Source: an uncultured Lentisphaeraceae bacterium | GTDB lineage: Bacteria; Verrucomicrobiota; Kiritimatiellia; RFP12; DVOR01 | DNA length: 64,000 nt | Assembly (NCBI GenBank): GCA_949282555.1 | Contig: CASDPK010000002.1 | Coordinates: 1 to 64,000 of the forward strand | Direction: 5' to 3' | Part shown: one piece after another, positions 26,582-34,716 of the stretch | Numbering within the stretch: position 1 is the stretch's first letter | Layout of the letters: the number at the start of each line of letters is the position of its first letter | Notes under the pieces: model-generated | Seen by the model: the letters and a program-made list of their open reading frames with translations, nothing else | Databases searched by the model: none | What the model was told of the DNA's origin: nothing | Translations under genes and position numbers: made by a program

Positions 26582-29569
26582 TTACTGCGCAGTGGTCGCC
26601 ATCGTTCCCGCCGGCGCGCCACGGTCAATCGCGGCATCGCCCGTGCGGCCGTCGGTCGCGGTCTTCAGCGGACGGCCAGCCGGGTCAACCAAACGCGCCG
26701 TGAGGAAGATCAGGAGGTTGCGCTTCTCGCTGTATTCGCCGCGGGAGCGGAAGAGGAAGCCGATGAAGGGAAGATCTCCGAGGAACGGCACCTTGTCTTC
26801 GAAGGAGTTGCGCTGTTCGGTGATCAAACCGCCCATCACCACGGTGGAACCGTTGTAGACGGAGAGATAGGTGCTGATCTCACGGAAGTGGAACTTCGGC
26901 TGAGGCATGGAGACCTGATAGTACTGCACTTCCGCGCTCGTGACCTGACCGGCCGTCATGCCGTACTGGACGTAGGGCACCTGCATGCCGTATTCGAAGT
27001 CTCCGAGGTATTCCACAACCTTGGGATTGACCAAGAGGTTGATCATCTGACCTTCCTGCGAGACCTCGGGCACCACCTGGAGCGACACACCGACATCCTG
27101 CTTTTCGAAGGACTGGGGTTCAACGGCGAACTTCACCGGCGGCGCGGTAACCTGAACGCCACCACCACCGACAACAGACGTGTTGTTGTTGTCGTAGTTG
27201 TTGTCAGCCTCTTCGAGTTCAGTCACATCGAACTCCGTAGGATAGATCCACTCCGTCACCACACGGATGAGGGCTTCCTGACCGGGACGCGCAAGCACCT
27301 TCGGGCTGGAGAGCATATCCGTGTCGGTGCGCTGTGCCAGCATGTGGAGGATCATGGTCATGTCGACCTTGCCGAAGACAAAGGAGAAGGTGGCGAACTC
27401 GTCATTCGGGGCAATCGCAGATTCGCTGAGATTGATACGGTTGGCATACGTGCTACCGTCGCCCAAGAAACGCATCCCCTGGTTGAGGGAGCCACCATGC
27501 ATCGCGATGTTGGACTTCCCGGTGCCGCCCACATCGCTCGCGCGGAAAACGTGCGTGCCATCGGAACCAACACCACCGGCGACCTCACGACCTCCCATGG
27601 CAGAGGACGCCCAGTCAATGCCGGAACCAATGGTGCCAACGATGTTGTTGTTCAGCTGCCACTCGAAACCGAGAGAGTTCAAGTCCGCCTGGCTCACTTC
27701 CACGAAACGAGCCTCAACCTCAATCTGATACGGCGTGACATTGAGCTCCTCAAGGATGTTCTCGAAGAGAGCGAGGTTCTCAGGCGTATTGGTCACACGA
27801 AGCTTACCGACCGAAGGCAGATAGACAATGGAAGCCTTGCCCTCGAAAGGAACGCCAAGATCCGTGAACAACTGCTTCCAAGTGTCAGCGGAGGCGGAAG
27901 ATCCCGTATCCATGGAAGTGGTATCCATGCCCCAGCCGCCGTCGCCGCCACCCGAGGAAGAGGAACCGGCGCTCAGCTCACCGCCAACCTGATTCACCTT
28001 CTCCACGATGGAGGACATCACGTTGTAGGAGCGGGTCTCCATCTTGCCGTCCACATAGGAAGCCGGAACGATGACGACCGTCTTTCCCTTGATGACGTAC
28101 TTGGAGCCCGTCACCTCGCAAACCATGTCCAACGCTTCCTTAAGCGTCACCCACGGCATGGAGATGTTCTGAATCGGAGGCAACCCACCAGAAGAGGGAG
28201 AGGCTTCCGTGGCGAAGGGATCAGCCTCAGCCGCAGGCTCGGCAGCCTTGGCGGCGGAACCCATGTTCAGCACGAACGCGATGCCCTTCTCCTCCGGAGG
28301 CAACTCAGGCTTATCATATGCCTTGGACATCTCCGCGAACATCTGGACGGCGTCCGCCAGCGTGCTCGGAGGACGGATGGAGAACTCAGGAAGGCGAATG
28401 TAATTCAGCTTGGCCATGACCACCTGGGCCTCCTTCTCGCCCGCCGTGGGGCCAACCGGCACCGGTTGTCCGGAAGAAGTCGCGGTGGGATCGTAGAGCT
28501 CGGTGGAATTCATGCCCAGCGCACCACGAGGCGTCCAGTTCTTATTGACATCATTGATCATCACCGCATGCGTCGCGAGCTTGAGATCATTCTCGCGGGA
28601 AGCTGCCCGGTTGCCGATGCGGTTACGGAGATTGATGGCTGCCTCGTTGTTGGGGTCATCGCGGAGGATCAACTCAATCTGATTGGTCGCCTCTTCGTAG
28701 TTCGCGATCTGGAAGTACACCGTGGCACGGCGGAGGCGCTCGGCGATTTGGACGCGCTTGGTCTTGTAAGCATCCGTGGCATACTCAGGGAGCACAGGAT
28801 TCGGACGAATGTCGGCGGGACGATTCATCTCTTCCTGAATCTGCGCGACAAGCTGCTCACCGAGGGGATGGCCCTCCTTCTGCACCTGCTGAGCCAGTTC
28901 AAGCGCCTTCTTGAAATCACGATCCATGAACAGCGTGCGCGCCTGGAGATAACGGGCCTCACGGATGCCCACGTCGCATGCCGTACGAAGCGGAAGATTG
29001 GCCTCACGCTGGCGAGCATAGCGCTTCGCGTCGGAGAACATCTTGATGGCTTCCTTGTACTGATCGAAGGCACGGCCAGGGGCAGGCGCGGCCTTCAAGA
29101 GCTGCTGTCCCTTCTCCAAACACGCGTAGGCGTGCTTATCGAGACCTTCCTGGCGAACCTTCTCGAGTGTGGCGAGCTCGTTGAGTTTGCGCTCCTCCTC
29201 ACCAAGCACATCCGGAATGGGCTGCTGCGCCACGGACCCGAGCAAAGGATCGACCTCACCCGCCTCGGCATCCGCCTCACCCTCAGACGCCTCCGCATCC
29301 TCTGCGGCAGGTTCCTCGGCCTTGGGCTCCTCCTTCGCGGGCTCCTCAGCCTTGGCGTCCTTCTCGGCGGGTGCTTCGTCCGCGGGTTTGTCAGCCTCTT
29401 CCGCAGGCTTTGCGTCCTTGCCTTCCTCAGGCTTCTGAGGCTGCTCAACGGCAGGCTCATCAATCAAGCCTTCCAGAAGCGCGTCGAAGTCATCATCCTG
29501 CGCAAGAGCGCAGACAGAGGCCCCGGCGACCATCGCGCCAATCATGGCAAAGCGCACAAAGTGTGTCAT
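26582..29569 (-). CDS. Amuc_1098-like type IV pilus/type II secretion secretin
   Basis: A 995-residue outer-membrane secretin. A signal peptide (1-24) is followed by a Glu/Ala/Lys/Pro-rich acidic segment (about 45-120), TPR-like helices (140-330), secretin N domains (KYVIKGKTVVIVPASYV; VTNTPENLALFENILEEL) and the C-terminal secretin barrel (MLSSPKVLARPGQ to VVMGGLITEQ, VPFLGDLPFIGFLFRS). Domain order and size match Akkermansia Amuc_1098, and the four upstream genes match Amuc_1099-1102 in order. It would form the outer-membrane pore of a pilus-like machine. GGAG ten bases upstream supports ATG 29569. A UUCG terminator follows. Confidence 0.92.
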   Translation of the reverse strand: MTHFVRFAMIGAMVAGASVCALAQDDDFDALLEGLIDEPAVEQPQKPEEGKDAKPAEEADKPADEAPAEKDAKAEEPAKEEPKAEEPAAEDAEASEGEADAEAGEVDPLLGSVAQQPIPDVLGEEERKLNELATLEKVRQEGLDKHAYACLEKGQQLLKAAPAPGRAFDQYKEAIKMFSDAKRYARQREANLPLRTACDVGIREARYLQARTLFMDRDFKKALELAQQVQKEGHPLGEQLVAQIQEEMNRPADIRPNPVLPEYATDAYKTKRVQIAERLRRATVYFQIANYEEATNQIELILRDDPNNEAAINLRNRIGNRAASRENDLKLATHAVMINDVNKNWTPRGALGMNSTELYDPTATSSGQPVPVGPTAGEKEAQVVMAKLNYIRLPEFSIRPPSTLADAVQMFAEMSKAYDKPELPPEEKGIAFVLNMGSAAKAAEPAAEADPFATEASPSSGGLPPIQNISMPWVTLKEALDMVCEVTGSKYVIKGKTVVIVPASYVDGKMETRSYNVMSSIVEKVNQVGGELSAGSSSSGGGDGGWGMDTTSMDTGSSASADTWKQLFTDLGVPFEGKASIVYLPSVGKLRVTNTPENLALFENILEELNVTPYQIEVEARFVEVSQADLNSLGFEWQLNNNIVGTIGSGIDWASSAMGGREVAGGVGSDGTHVFRASDVGGTGKSNIAMHGGSLNQGMRFLGDGSTYANRINLSESAIAPNDEFATFSFVFGKVDMTMILHMLAQRTDTDMLSSPKVLARPGQEALIRVVTEWIYPTEFDVTELEEADNNYDNNNTSVVGGGGVQVTAPPVKFAVEPQSFEKQDVGVSLQVVPEVSQEGQMINLLVNPKVVEYLGDFEYGMQVPYVQYGMTAGQVTSAEVQYYQVSMPQPKFHFREISTYLSVYNGSTVVMGGLITEQRNSFEDKVPFLGDLPFIGFLFRSRGEYSEKRNLLIFLTARLVDPAGRPLKTATDGRTGDAAIDRGAPAGTMATTAQ

Positions 29570-29642
29570 AGCACGTTTTCTCCGCATCTCTCGGGCGAGG
29601 CCCGTATCCAAATCGTGGTAGCAGTATAGAACACTGCAACGA

Positions 29643-30767
29643 TTATTTCAACTCAAAAACCTTTCCATCCGTCTTTTTCTCGATAAGGACGGACTTCTTT
29701 TCCGCATTGACCGAACGGACCCGATAACCTTCGCCCTTCACGGAGAAGGCCGTTCCCGGCGAGACCACAATCGGTTCAACCCCGTCGATGTCGATCGCGA
29801 TGGTCGCGGTCTGCTCCAACAGGGGTTCTCCGGGCCAATCCGGATTCTTCGGGTCGTGGAAGACGAGCGTCACCTTCTTGCCATCGGCCTCGCGCACGAG
29901 ATCAATGGTGGAGACTTCCACATAGCGCAACTGCTTGTGCTCACCCACGCGGATTTCTTTCTTGGGAAGCTCGTTGTAGCGCACGAAGCGGAATCCGGAC
30001 TTGCCAATGGGATTGCCGTCGTTCACACGGATGGGCGTGGTGCCGGGATTGCCTTCCGCGTCCACCGAGACGAAGGTCAACTGGAAGTGACGCACCGTCT
30101 TGCCTTCGGCGTCCTTGGTGGAGGGCAGTTCCATCTTGTTCGTGACGCGCAACGGCACGCGAACACCCGCGACGCCCTTGACCGACATCCGAGTTTCATA
30201 CCCGGGATGACTCTTGGGGTCCTTCGGGTCGGTCTTCGCCTCATACTCTTCCGCGTTCGTGAAGCCATCGGCATCCGCATCCAGCGCGGCGTCCGCAGGA
30301 TCCTTCGGATTGAGCTTGTGCTTCACCTCCCAAAGATCGGGCAGACCATCGCCATCGGTATCGACGGTGGAGAGGTCGATCTTCTTCTCCTCCGGCTGGC
30401 GAGCCTTACAGAAGGGGCAAGACGCCGCCTTCCAATCGATGGGCTGGGCACACGCCACACACAGCAGACGGCGGGCCGGAGTGCACAGATTTGACGCATC
30501 CGGATCCATGCGCACCACCAGCAGGTCGTTTTTCCCTGGCTGGGCAACATGGGTGAGAAGCGCCTCATCGGCCGAAAGATCCGTGGCTTTCAGTTGGGCC
30601 TTCACCGGTTCGTAAGACTGCAAGTCCCCATCATATTTGCTCACGCGCTCTTGCTGGTTGAGGCCGGCAACAACGAGATAGATGAGAGACCCAAGCAAGA
30701 CGGCGAGAACCGCGACCGCCGCAAGACGATCGTATTGACGAAGGATAGACGGAAGTTCATTCGCCAT
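29643..30767 (-). CDS. Amuc_1099-like pilus-system protein with zinc ribbon and calcium-type repeats
   Basis: A 374-residue bitopic protein. A single membrane helix (about 15-35) anchors it. A periplasmic zinc-ribbon-like cluster CVAC...CPFC (about 103-119) and two tandem calcium-binding-like repeats (DTDGDGLPD and DADADGFTN, about 134-172) precede beta-rich modules (about 185-374). It lies between the Amuc_1100-like and secretin genes, as Amuc_1099 does in Akkermansia, and probably links inner-membrane parts to the secretin, a PilP-like task. That role is inferred from position. Confidence 0.82.
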   Translation of the reverse strand: MANELPSILRQYDRLAAVAVLAVLLGSLIYLVVAGLNQQERVSKYDGDLQSYEPVKAQLKATDLSADEALLTHVAQPGKNDLLVVRMDPDASNLCTPARRLLCVACAQPIDWKAASCPFCKARQPEEKKIDLSTVDTDGDGLPDLWEVKHKLNPKDPADAALDADADGFTNAEEYEAKTDPKDPKSHPGYETRMSVKGVAGVRVPLRVTNKMELPSTKDAEGKTVRHFQLTFVSVDAEGNPGTTPIRVNDGNPIGKSGFRFVRYNELPKKEIRVGEHKQLRYVEVSTIDLVREADGKKVTLVFHDPKNPDWPGEPLLEQTATIAIDIDGVEPIVVSPGTAFSVKGEGYRVRSVNAEKKSVLIEKKTDGKVFELK

Positions 30768-30770
30768 GGC

Positions 30771-31871
30771 TCAGTTCCCTTCTTCCTTGGCGGTGGCAGG
30801 GGCAACCGTCGCCTCCGCGGGCGGCGGCACCGAATAGACATCGAATTTCAACGTCACATCAAGCGGCATCGAATTTGCCGGGTCGGTAACGAGGCGGCCC
30901 GTGGGGGAAACGCCCTCAAACAGAGGCTTTTCCTTCTCCGCGGCGGCGGCCTTGGCCGATTCCGCATCCTTTCGCGCACTTGCGCTGCGGCGCTGAGCGG
31001 ACGCACGGGCGTTTTGGCGCGTCTTGATCATCTCGTCCACGCGCTCCTTCACGGAAGCCGTTCCCTGCACCGAGAGATCCGTCACCACGACAAAGAGATC
31101 ATCCTGCACCAACGCGTTCAACACCTTGGCGAGGGTGACATAACGGGCACGGAAGCGGATGGAGTAGCTCTCACACGTCACGCCATCCTTTTCCAACGCG
31201 GGATCCACCGGAGTGCCGGAGGCCGCAGTGGCCGGGCGCTCCTCTTCGGTTGCCCGTCCGCGACGACGCGACGTCCGCGATGTCCGCGTTTCCGTCTTCG
31301 GCTCCTGCGCCTGAGCGGAATCGAACGGCTCGCGCGTCACTTGAAGGATCCGCTGGGCGCCATTCTCAAGCAGAAGTCCGCACACGTGCTCGATCGCCGC
31401 GAACTGCGCCGCCAAACGGGGCACATCGGCCTCCTTGGGCATCTCATTCTGGGTGATATAACGCCCAAACGAATAATCCATCGTTCCCTCGGCGCCATCG
31501 ACGGCCTTCACCGTCGTGCCCCCAAGGCCCTGGCGTTCGTTCAGACTGCGGATCGTCTCGCTCAAACGATTGACGAATTGAGACGGCGATTCCCCTTGCG
31601 GAACCGCAAGCCCCTTCGAGAGAAGCGCCCGCGCGGAATCCCCCCACGCCATCAAACGTGCGGTGTCATCTTCACGGATCTTCCGGTTGGCATCGGAAGG
31701 ATACGGCGTCGCCTGGTAATAACTCCGGAGGGAGGCCTCGTCGTCGTCGCGCGACTGCCGGGCCTCATTCATCGCCCCGATCTGAGAGAAGAGAAGCACT
31801 GCCAACGCCACAATGACCACCCCTGAGATGGCCCCGCAGGCAATGACGATAAGTTTCTGCTTGGGATCCAT
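30771..31871 (-). CDS. Amuc_1100-like pilus-associated membrane protein (PilO-like)
   Basis: A 366-residue bitopic protein with an N-terminal membrane helix (about 7-30), a short coiled coil, and a periplasmic part that looks like two ferredoxin-like folds split by a basic low-complexity loop (TSRTSRRRGRATEEE). Position, size and topology match Amuc_1100 of Akkermansia, the protein reported to signal through host TLR2 and preserve barrier function. Sequence identity to it looks low, so host activity must not be assumed. In the complex it should act like PilO. It is spaced 3 bases from the next gene and 5 from the previous one. Confidence 0.82.
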   Translation of the reverse strand: MDPKQKLIVIACGAISGVVIVALAVLLFSQIGAMNEARQSRDDDEASLRSYYQATPYPSDANRKIREDDTARLMAWGDSARALLSKGLAVPQGESPSQFVNRLSETIRSLNERQGLGGTTVKAVDGAEGTMDYSFGRYITQNEMPKEADVPRLAAQFAAIEHVCGLLLENGAQRILQVTREPFDSAQAQEPKTETRTSRTSRRRGRATEEERPATAASGTPVDPALEKDGVTCESYSIRFRARYVTLAKVLNALVQDDLFVVVTDLSVQGTASVKERVDEMIKTRQNARASAQRRSASARKDAESAKAAAAEKEKPLFEGVSPTGRLVTDPANSMPLDVTLKFDVYSVPPPAEATVAPATAKEEGN

Positions 31872-31876
31872 GCGGA

Positions 31877-33559
31877 TTACCTCCTGGTGCGGCGGTTCGT
31901 CGCGGACTTGCTTTCTGGCTCAGCGGCGGCCTTCAAGTCCACGCTGAGGTCAAACGATGTTATCCAAGGCAACTTCTGATCCTTGGTATTGACCTTGGGC
32001 TGATCGCCAAAGACAGGCTGCTCGGCCAACCGCGCCACCACCGTTTCGTCGATTGTCTTCCCCGGACGGCTGAGCTTATCCTCAAGATCCTTCCAAACGG
32101 AGATGGAAAGGTTCAGTCCGGAAACCGTGTCCGTTCCCGCGCTCTTCTTGGAGGAAAGCCGCGTGATCCACAGCCCATCCTCAACGGCCTTGTCCACCGC
32201 CGTGAGCATCTCCATCCACGCCATGCGGCGCTTCAGAAGCGTCCGATAAGCCTCCGCGCGGACTTCGGCCGTCTTGGCCGCCTTCTCGACCTTGTCGTAG
32301 GCAGCCTTGCGGCCCTCATAGGCCTCCAAGAGGGTGCGGTTGCCGTTGCCCTGTTGCTCGTAAAGCCCTCGCATGTTGCCGACGTAGGCCAGCCAAATGC
32401 CCATGATGAAGATCAATCCCGCGACGGCAATGCCGAAGAACGGCAACCGACGACGGAAATCCTTGCGCGCCACGATATCCTGGGAGACAAGGTTGATCTC
32501 CACGGGGCAGGTCAGCCCACGCCGCAACGCCAAGCCCACCAAGACCGGCAAGGAAAAGGCATCGCGCCCGAACTGCTCGGTATCGATGTTTTCGGGATAG
32601 GCCACCGTCTGGAAGGGATTCAGGAAATCCACCTCCACCTGCAACTTCTCCTCGAAGAAGTTCTGCATATAGGGCAACTGCGCGGAAGCGCCCGACAGCA
32701 ACACCCGCACCGGTGCGTTGCCCTCTTGCTGGCTGCGATAGAAGGAAATCGACCGCGTCACCTCGGCGTTGAGGCGGGTCATCACGTTACGGATCACCTT
32801 CGAGAGACGGTCCACATCCGGATCGTCCACCGCGAAGGCCCCGCCTTGCGCCACCAAGCCCCGCTCACGCTTAAAGGTCTCCGCCTCTTCCGTCGACAGA
32901 CCGAAGGCCCGCGCGATCTCGGCGGTGATGGTGTTTCCGGCCACAGGGATGGTGCGATAGAAGATGCGGTCCTGCTCCACAAAGACCAAATTGGTGCACC
33001 GTGCCCCAACATCCACCACCAACGTGCATCCCTCAGCTTCGGGATAGTTGAAGCGGACGGCATTGTAGAGGGACACGGGCGCGACATCGACCAGCTCGGG
33101 CTCGCACCCCGCATTCAGCAATCCGCGCGTGACCGCGCCCACCAAATCCGACCGGGCGGCCACGATCATCACGTGCTGCTCGCCGGCATCCGGCAGACCC
33201 ACCAGCGCATCCGACCAAATGGCCTCGGCCAGCGGGAAGGGGACGTTCTGCTCCACCTCGAAACGGATCTGCTCGCGCATCTTCTCCGGGCTCTCGGCAA
33301 GCACCTTCACGAAGCGCGGGAAGGCCATCTGCCCCGAAAGCGCCACCAAGGTGCGCCCGGGCTTGATGCCCGCCTGCGCCATCATGCCGCGCAACGCCTG
33401 CTCCAGCTCAATGCCGAAGGTCTCCGGCGCATCCGCGGCGCCCTCGGGCAGCTCTCCGAAAGTGTACCGCAACAGCGCCGGGCCACGCCCGGGGCGCACG
33501 TCAAACTCGGCCAACGCCAGCCGCGTCGCGCCGATGTTCAGAGTGAGGATCCGTTCCAT
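31877..33559 (-). CDS. Amuc_1101-like PilM/PilN fusion protein
   Basis: A 560-residue protein whose first 340 residues form an actin-like PilM/FtsA ATPase fold (ILTLNIGATRLALAEFDV; LVVDVGARCTNLVFVEQD; ALVGLPDAGEQ). After a basic linker there is one membrane helix (about 365-385, FFGIAVAGLIFIMGIWLAYV) and a periplasmic coiled coil plus PilN-like domain. PilM and PilN, separate in proteobacteria, are therefore one chain. It would couple the cytoplasmic ATPase ring to the PilO-like partner encoded next. The start at 33559 follows the Amuc_1102-like gene by 36 bases. Confidence 0.87.
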   Translation of the reverse strand: MERILTLNIGATRLALAEFDVRPGRGPALLRYTFGELPEGAADAPETFGIELEQALRGMMAQAGIKPGRTLVALSGQMAFPRFVKVLAESPEKMREQIRFEVEQNVPFPLAEAIWSDALVGLPDAGEQHVMIVAARSDLVGAVTRGLLNAGCEPELVDVAPVSLYNAVRFNYPEAEGCTLVVDVGARCTNLVFVEQDRIFYRTIPVAGNTITAEIARAFGLSTEEAETFKRERGLVAQGGAFAVDDPDVDRLSKVIRNVMTRLNAEVTRSISFYRSQQEGNAPVRVLLSGASAQLPYMQNFFEEKLQVEVDFLNPFQTVAYPENIDTEQFGRDAFSLPVLVGLALRRGLTCPVEINLVSQDIVARKDFRRRLPFFGIAVAGLIFIMGIWLAYVGNMRGLYEQQGNGNRTLLEAYEGRKAAYDKVEKAAKTAEVRAEAYRTLLKRRMAWMEMLTAVDKAVEDGLWITRLSSKKSAGTDTVSGLNLSISVWKDLEDKLSRPGKTIDETVVARLAEQPVFGDQPKVNTKDQKLPWITSFDLSVDLKAAAEPESKSATNRRTRR

Positions 33560-33595
33560 AAGCTCTCTTCCTTCGCCGTGAGGGGCGACCCGGGA

Positions 33596-34408
33596 TTATT
33601 TCGCCTTCACCTGGTCGTAAAACGCATCGCCCGCCAACGCGAAGGGCGTCGCGGAGCGATCCCGCAGGATGCCCTCACGCTTCACCACCGTCTCCGTCAG
33701 GTTCTGGATACGCTCCCACCACGCCGCATTCTGCGCCTTCCCGTCAGGGCCCTTCTCTTTCAGGATGCCGGCGATTTCCTTTCCGCCCACCTTCGCGCCG
33801 CCAACGGCTTCCGTGGCGATTTCGCCCTGCTGTTCGCCGTTGACCTTGATCTGCACGGAGAAAACGATGGGGTCGCCATACACCGCCACGAAGCTCGGGG
33901 GCACGCACACCGCCGCGTAGTGCTCACGTCCGGGGGTGACGGTGGTGTAGGTCACCGTCTCGGTGAGAAGGGTGTAGAGTTCCTTCGGGTTGTCCCAGCC
34001 GATGGCGCCGCCGGCCTTGTTCGCGTTCCGGGCGACCGAACCCGCCAGTTTCGACTTCGTCATGTCATAAAGCAACGCATAGGTGATCTCGACCTCCGGG
34101 AGCGCCAACACCGGCTTCTTCGCGCCCGAGGCATCCGTCCCAATGTTCGCCACCTGATAGGCCACCTCAAAGTAGTGCCAGCCCTTCGCCTGATCTTTGC
34201 GGTAGGTATCCTTGTGGTTCACCTTCAGTTTCCACTTGGCATCCGTCTGCGGGGGCTGCGCCAAATAATCGCTGTCGCCCCCCACCCCGGAAATCTCGGA
34301 AATCCGAATCACCTGGTCGGGCTTCGCCTCGCCTCCGCGCGCCGCACGCTGCGCCATGGCTCCGCCGGCGCACAGCGCCGCCACCGCAAAAATCGTCCAC
34401 GTCTTCAT
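33596..34408 (-). CDS. Amuc_1102-like pilus-system secreted protein
   Basis: The first gene of the operon encodes a 270-residue exported protein with a signal peptide (1-20, ending GGAMAQ) and a beta-rich body (VIRISEISGVGGDSDYLAQP; WHYFEVAYQV; REHYAAVCVPPSFVAVYGD). No enzyme motif is visible. By order it corresponds to Amuc_1102 of Akkermansia, whose molecular role is not established. AAGGAG eight bases before ATG 34408 fixes the start; the frame is open further upstream, across the promoter, but that part is not coding. Confidence 0.85.
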   Translation of the reverse strand: MKTWTIFAVAALCAGGAMAQRAARGGEAKPDQVIRISEISGVGGDSDYLAQPPQTDAKWKLKVNHKDTYRKDQAKGWHYFEVAYQVANIGTDASGAKKPVLALPEVEITYALLYDMTKSKLAGSVARNANKAGGAIGWDNPKELYTLLTETVTYTTVTPGREHYAAVCVPPSFVAVYGDPIVFSVQIKVNGEQQGEIATEAVGGAKVGGKEIAGILKEKGPDGKAQNAAWWERIQNLTETVVKREGILRDRSATPFALAGDAFYDQVKAK

Positions 34409-34463
34409 TCTGTCGGCTCCTTTCATCCCAAAAGTGGGACCCAATGACCATTTCACTGCATCC

Positions 34464-34492
34464 AGTATACAGATCCACCGCCTGAACGTCAA
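34464..34492 (-). promoter_or_regulatory. Promoter of the Amuc_1102-1098-like operon
   Basis: On the minus strand TTGACG (34487-34492), 17 bases, then TATACT (34464-34469). Transcription should start near 34457, about 50 bases before the first ATG. No other strong promoter or terminator is seen before the secretin gene, so all five genes are probably one unit. Confidence 0.85.
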
Positions 34493-34716
34493 GAGAATTG
34501 CCACACCGGCATTCCCGTGAATCGTCCACAATGGTGTTGCGCACTTGTAGGACCGAAACGAAGGAAGAGGAAAGATGGACGGATCTTGGGCAAACCAAAG
34601 CGTAGCCCGTCCTCCTGTCCCCCGGAGGGGGCGCCCCCTAGGGGGCGGCGCGGCCACCCCGAGAAAAGGAAGGACAACTTATTGGAGGAAAACGTCTTCC
34701 GTACACCCGAGCGCCG
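34493..34716. other. Non-coding spacer with a GC palindrome
   Basis: This spacer between the operon promoter and the GH29 stop holds no convincing gene. The notable item is GCCCCCTAGGGGGC (34633-34646), a perfect 14-bp palindrome inside a very GC-rich stretch (about 34615-34660) that can fold several ways. It could be part of a terminator for the fucosidase gene or a repeat; I see no T-run. Confidence 0.4.

Noticed and set aside
26417-29629. A 1070-codon open frame on the plus strand across the secretin gene
   Set aside because: It is the antisense shadow of the secretin gene: no domain, no ribosome site, and high GC at third positions explains the lack of stops. The minus strand has clear secretin motifs.
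34615-34660. GC-rich palindrome considered as a small RNA gene or riboswitch
   Set aside because: No promoter, no T-run and no known RNA consensus; kept only as a palindrome in a spacer.
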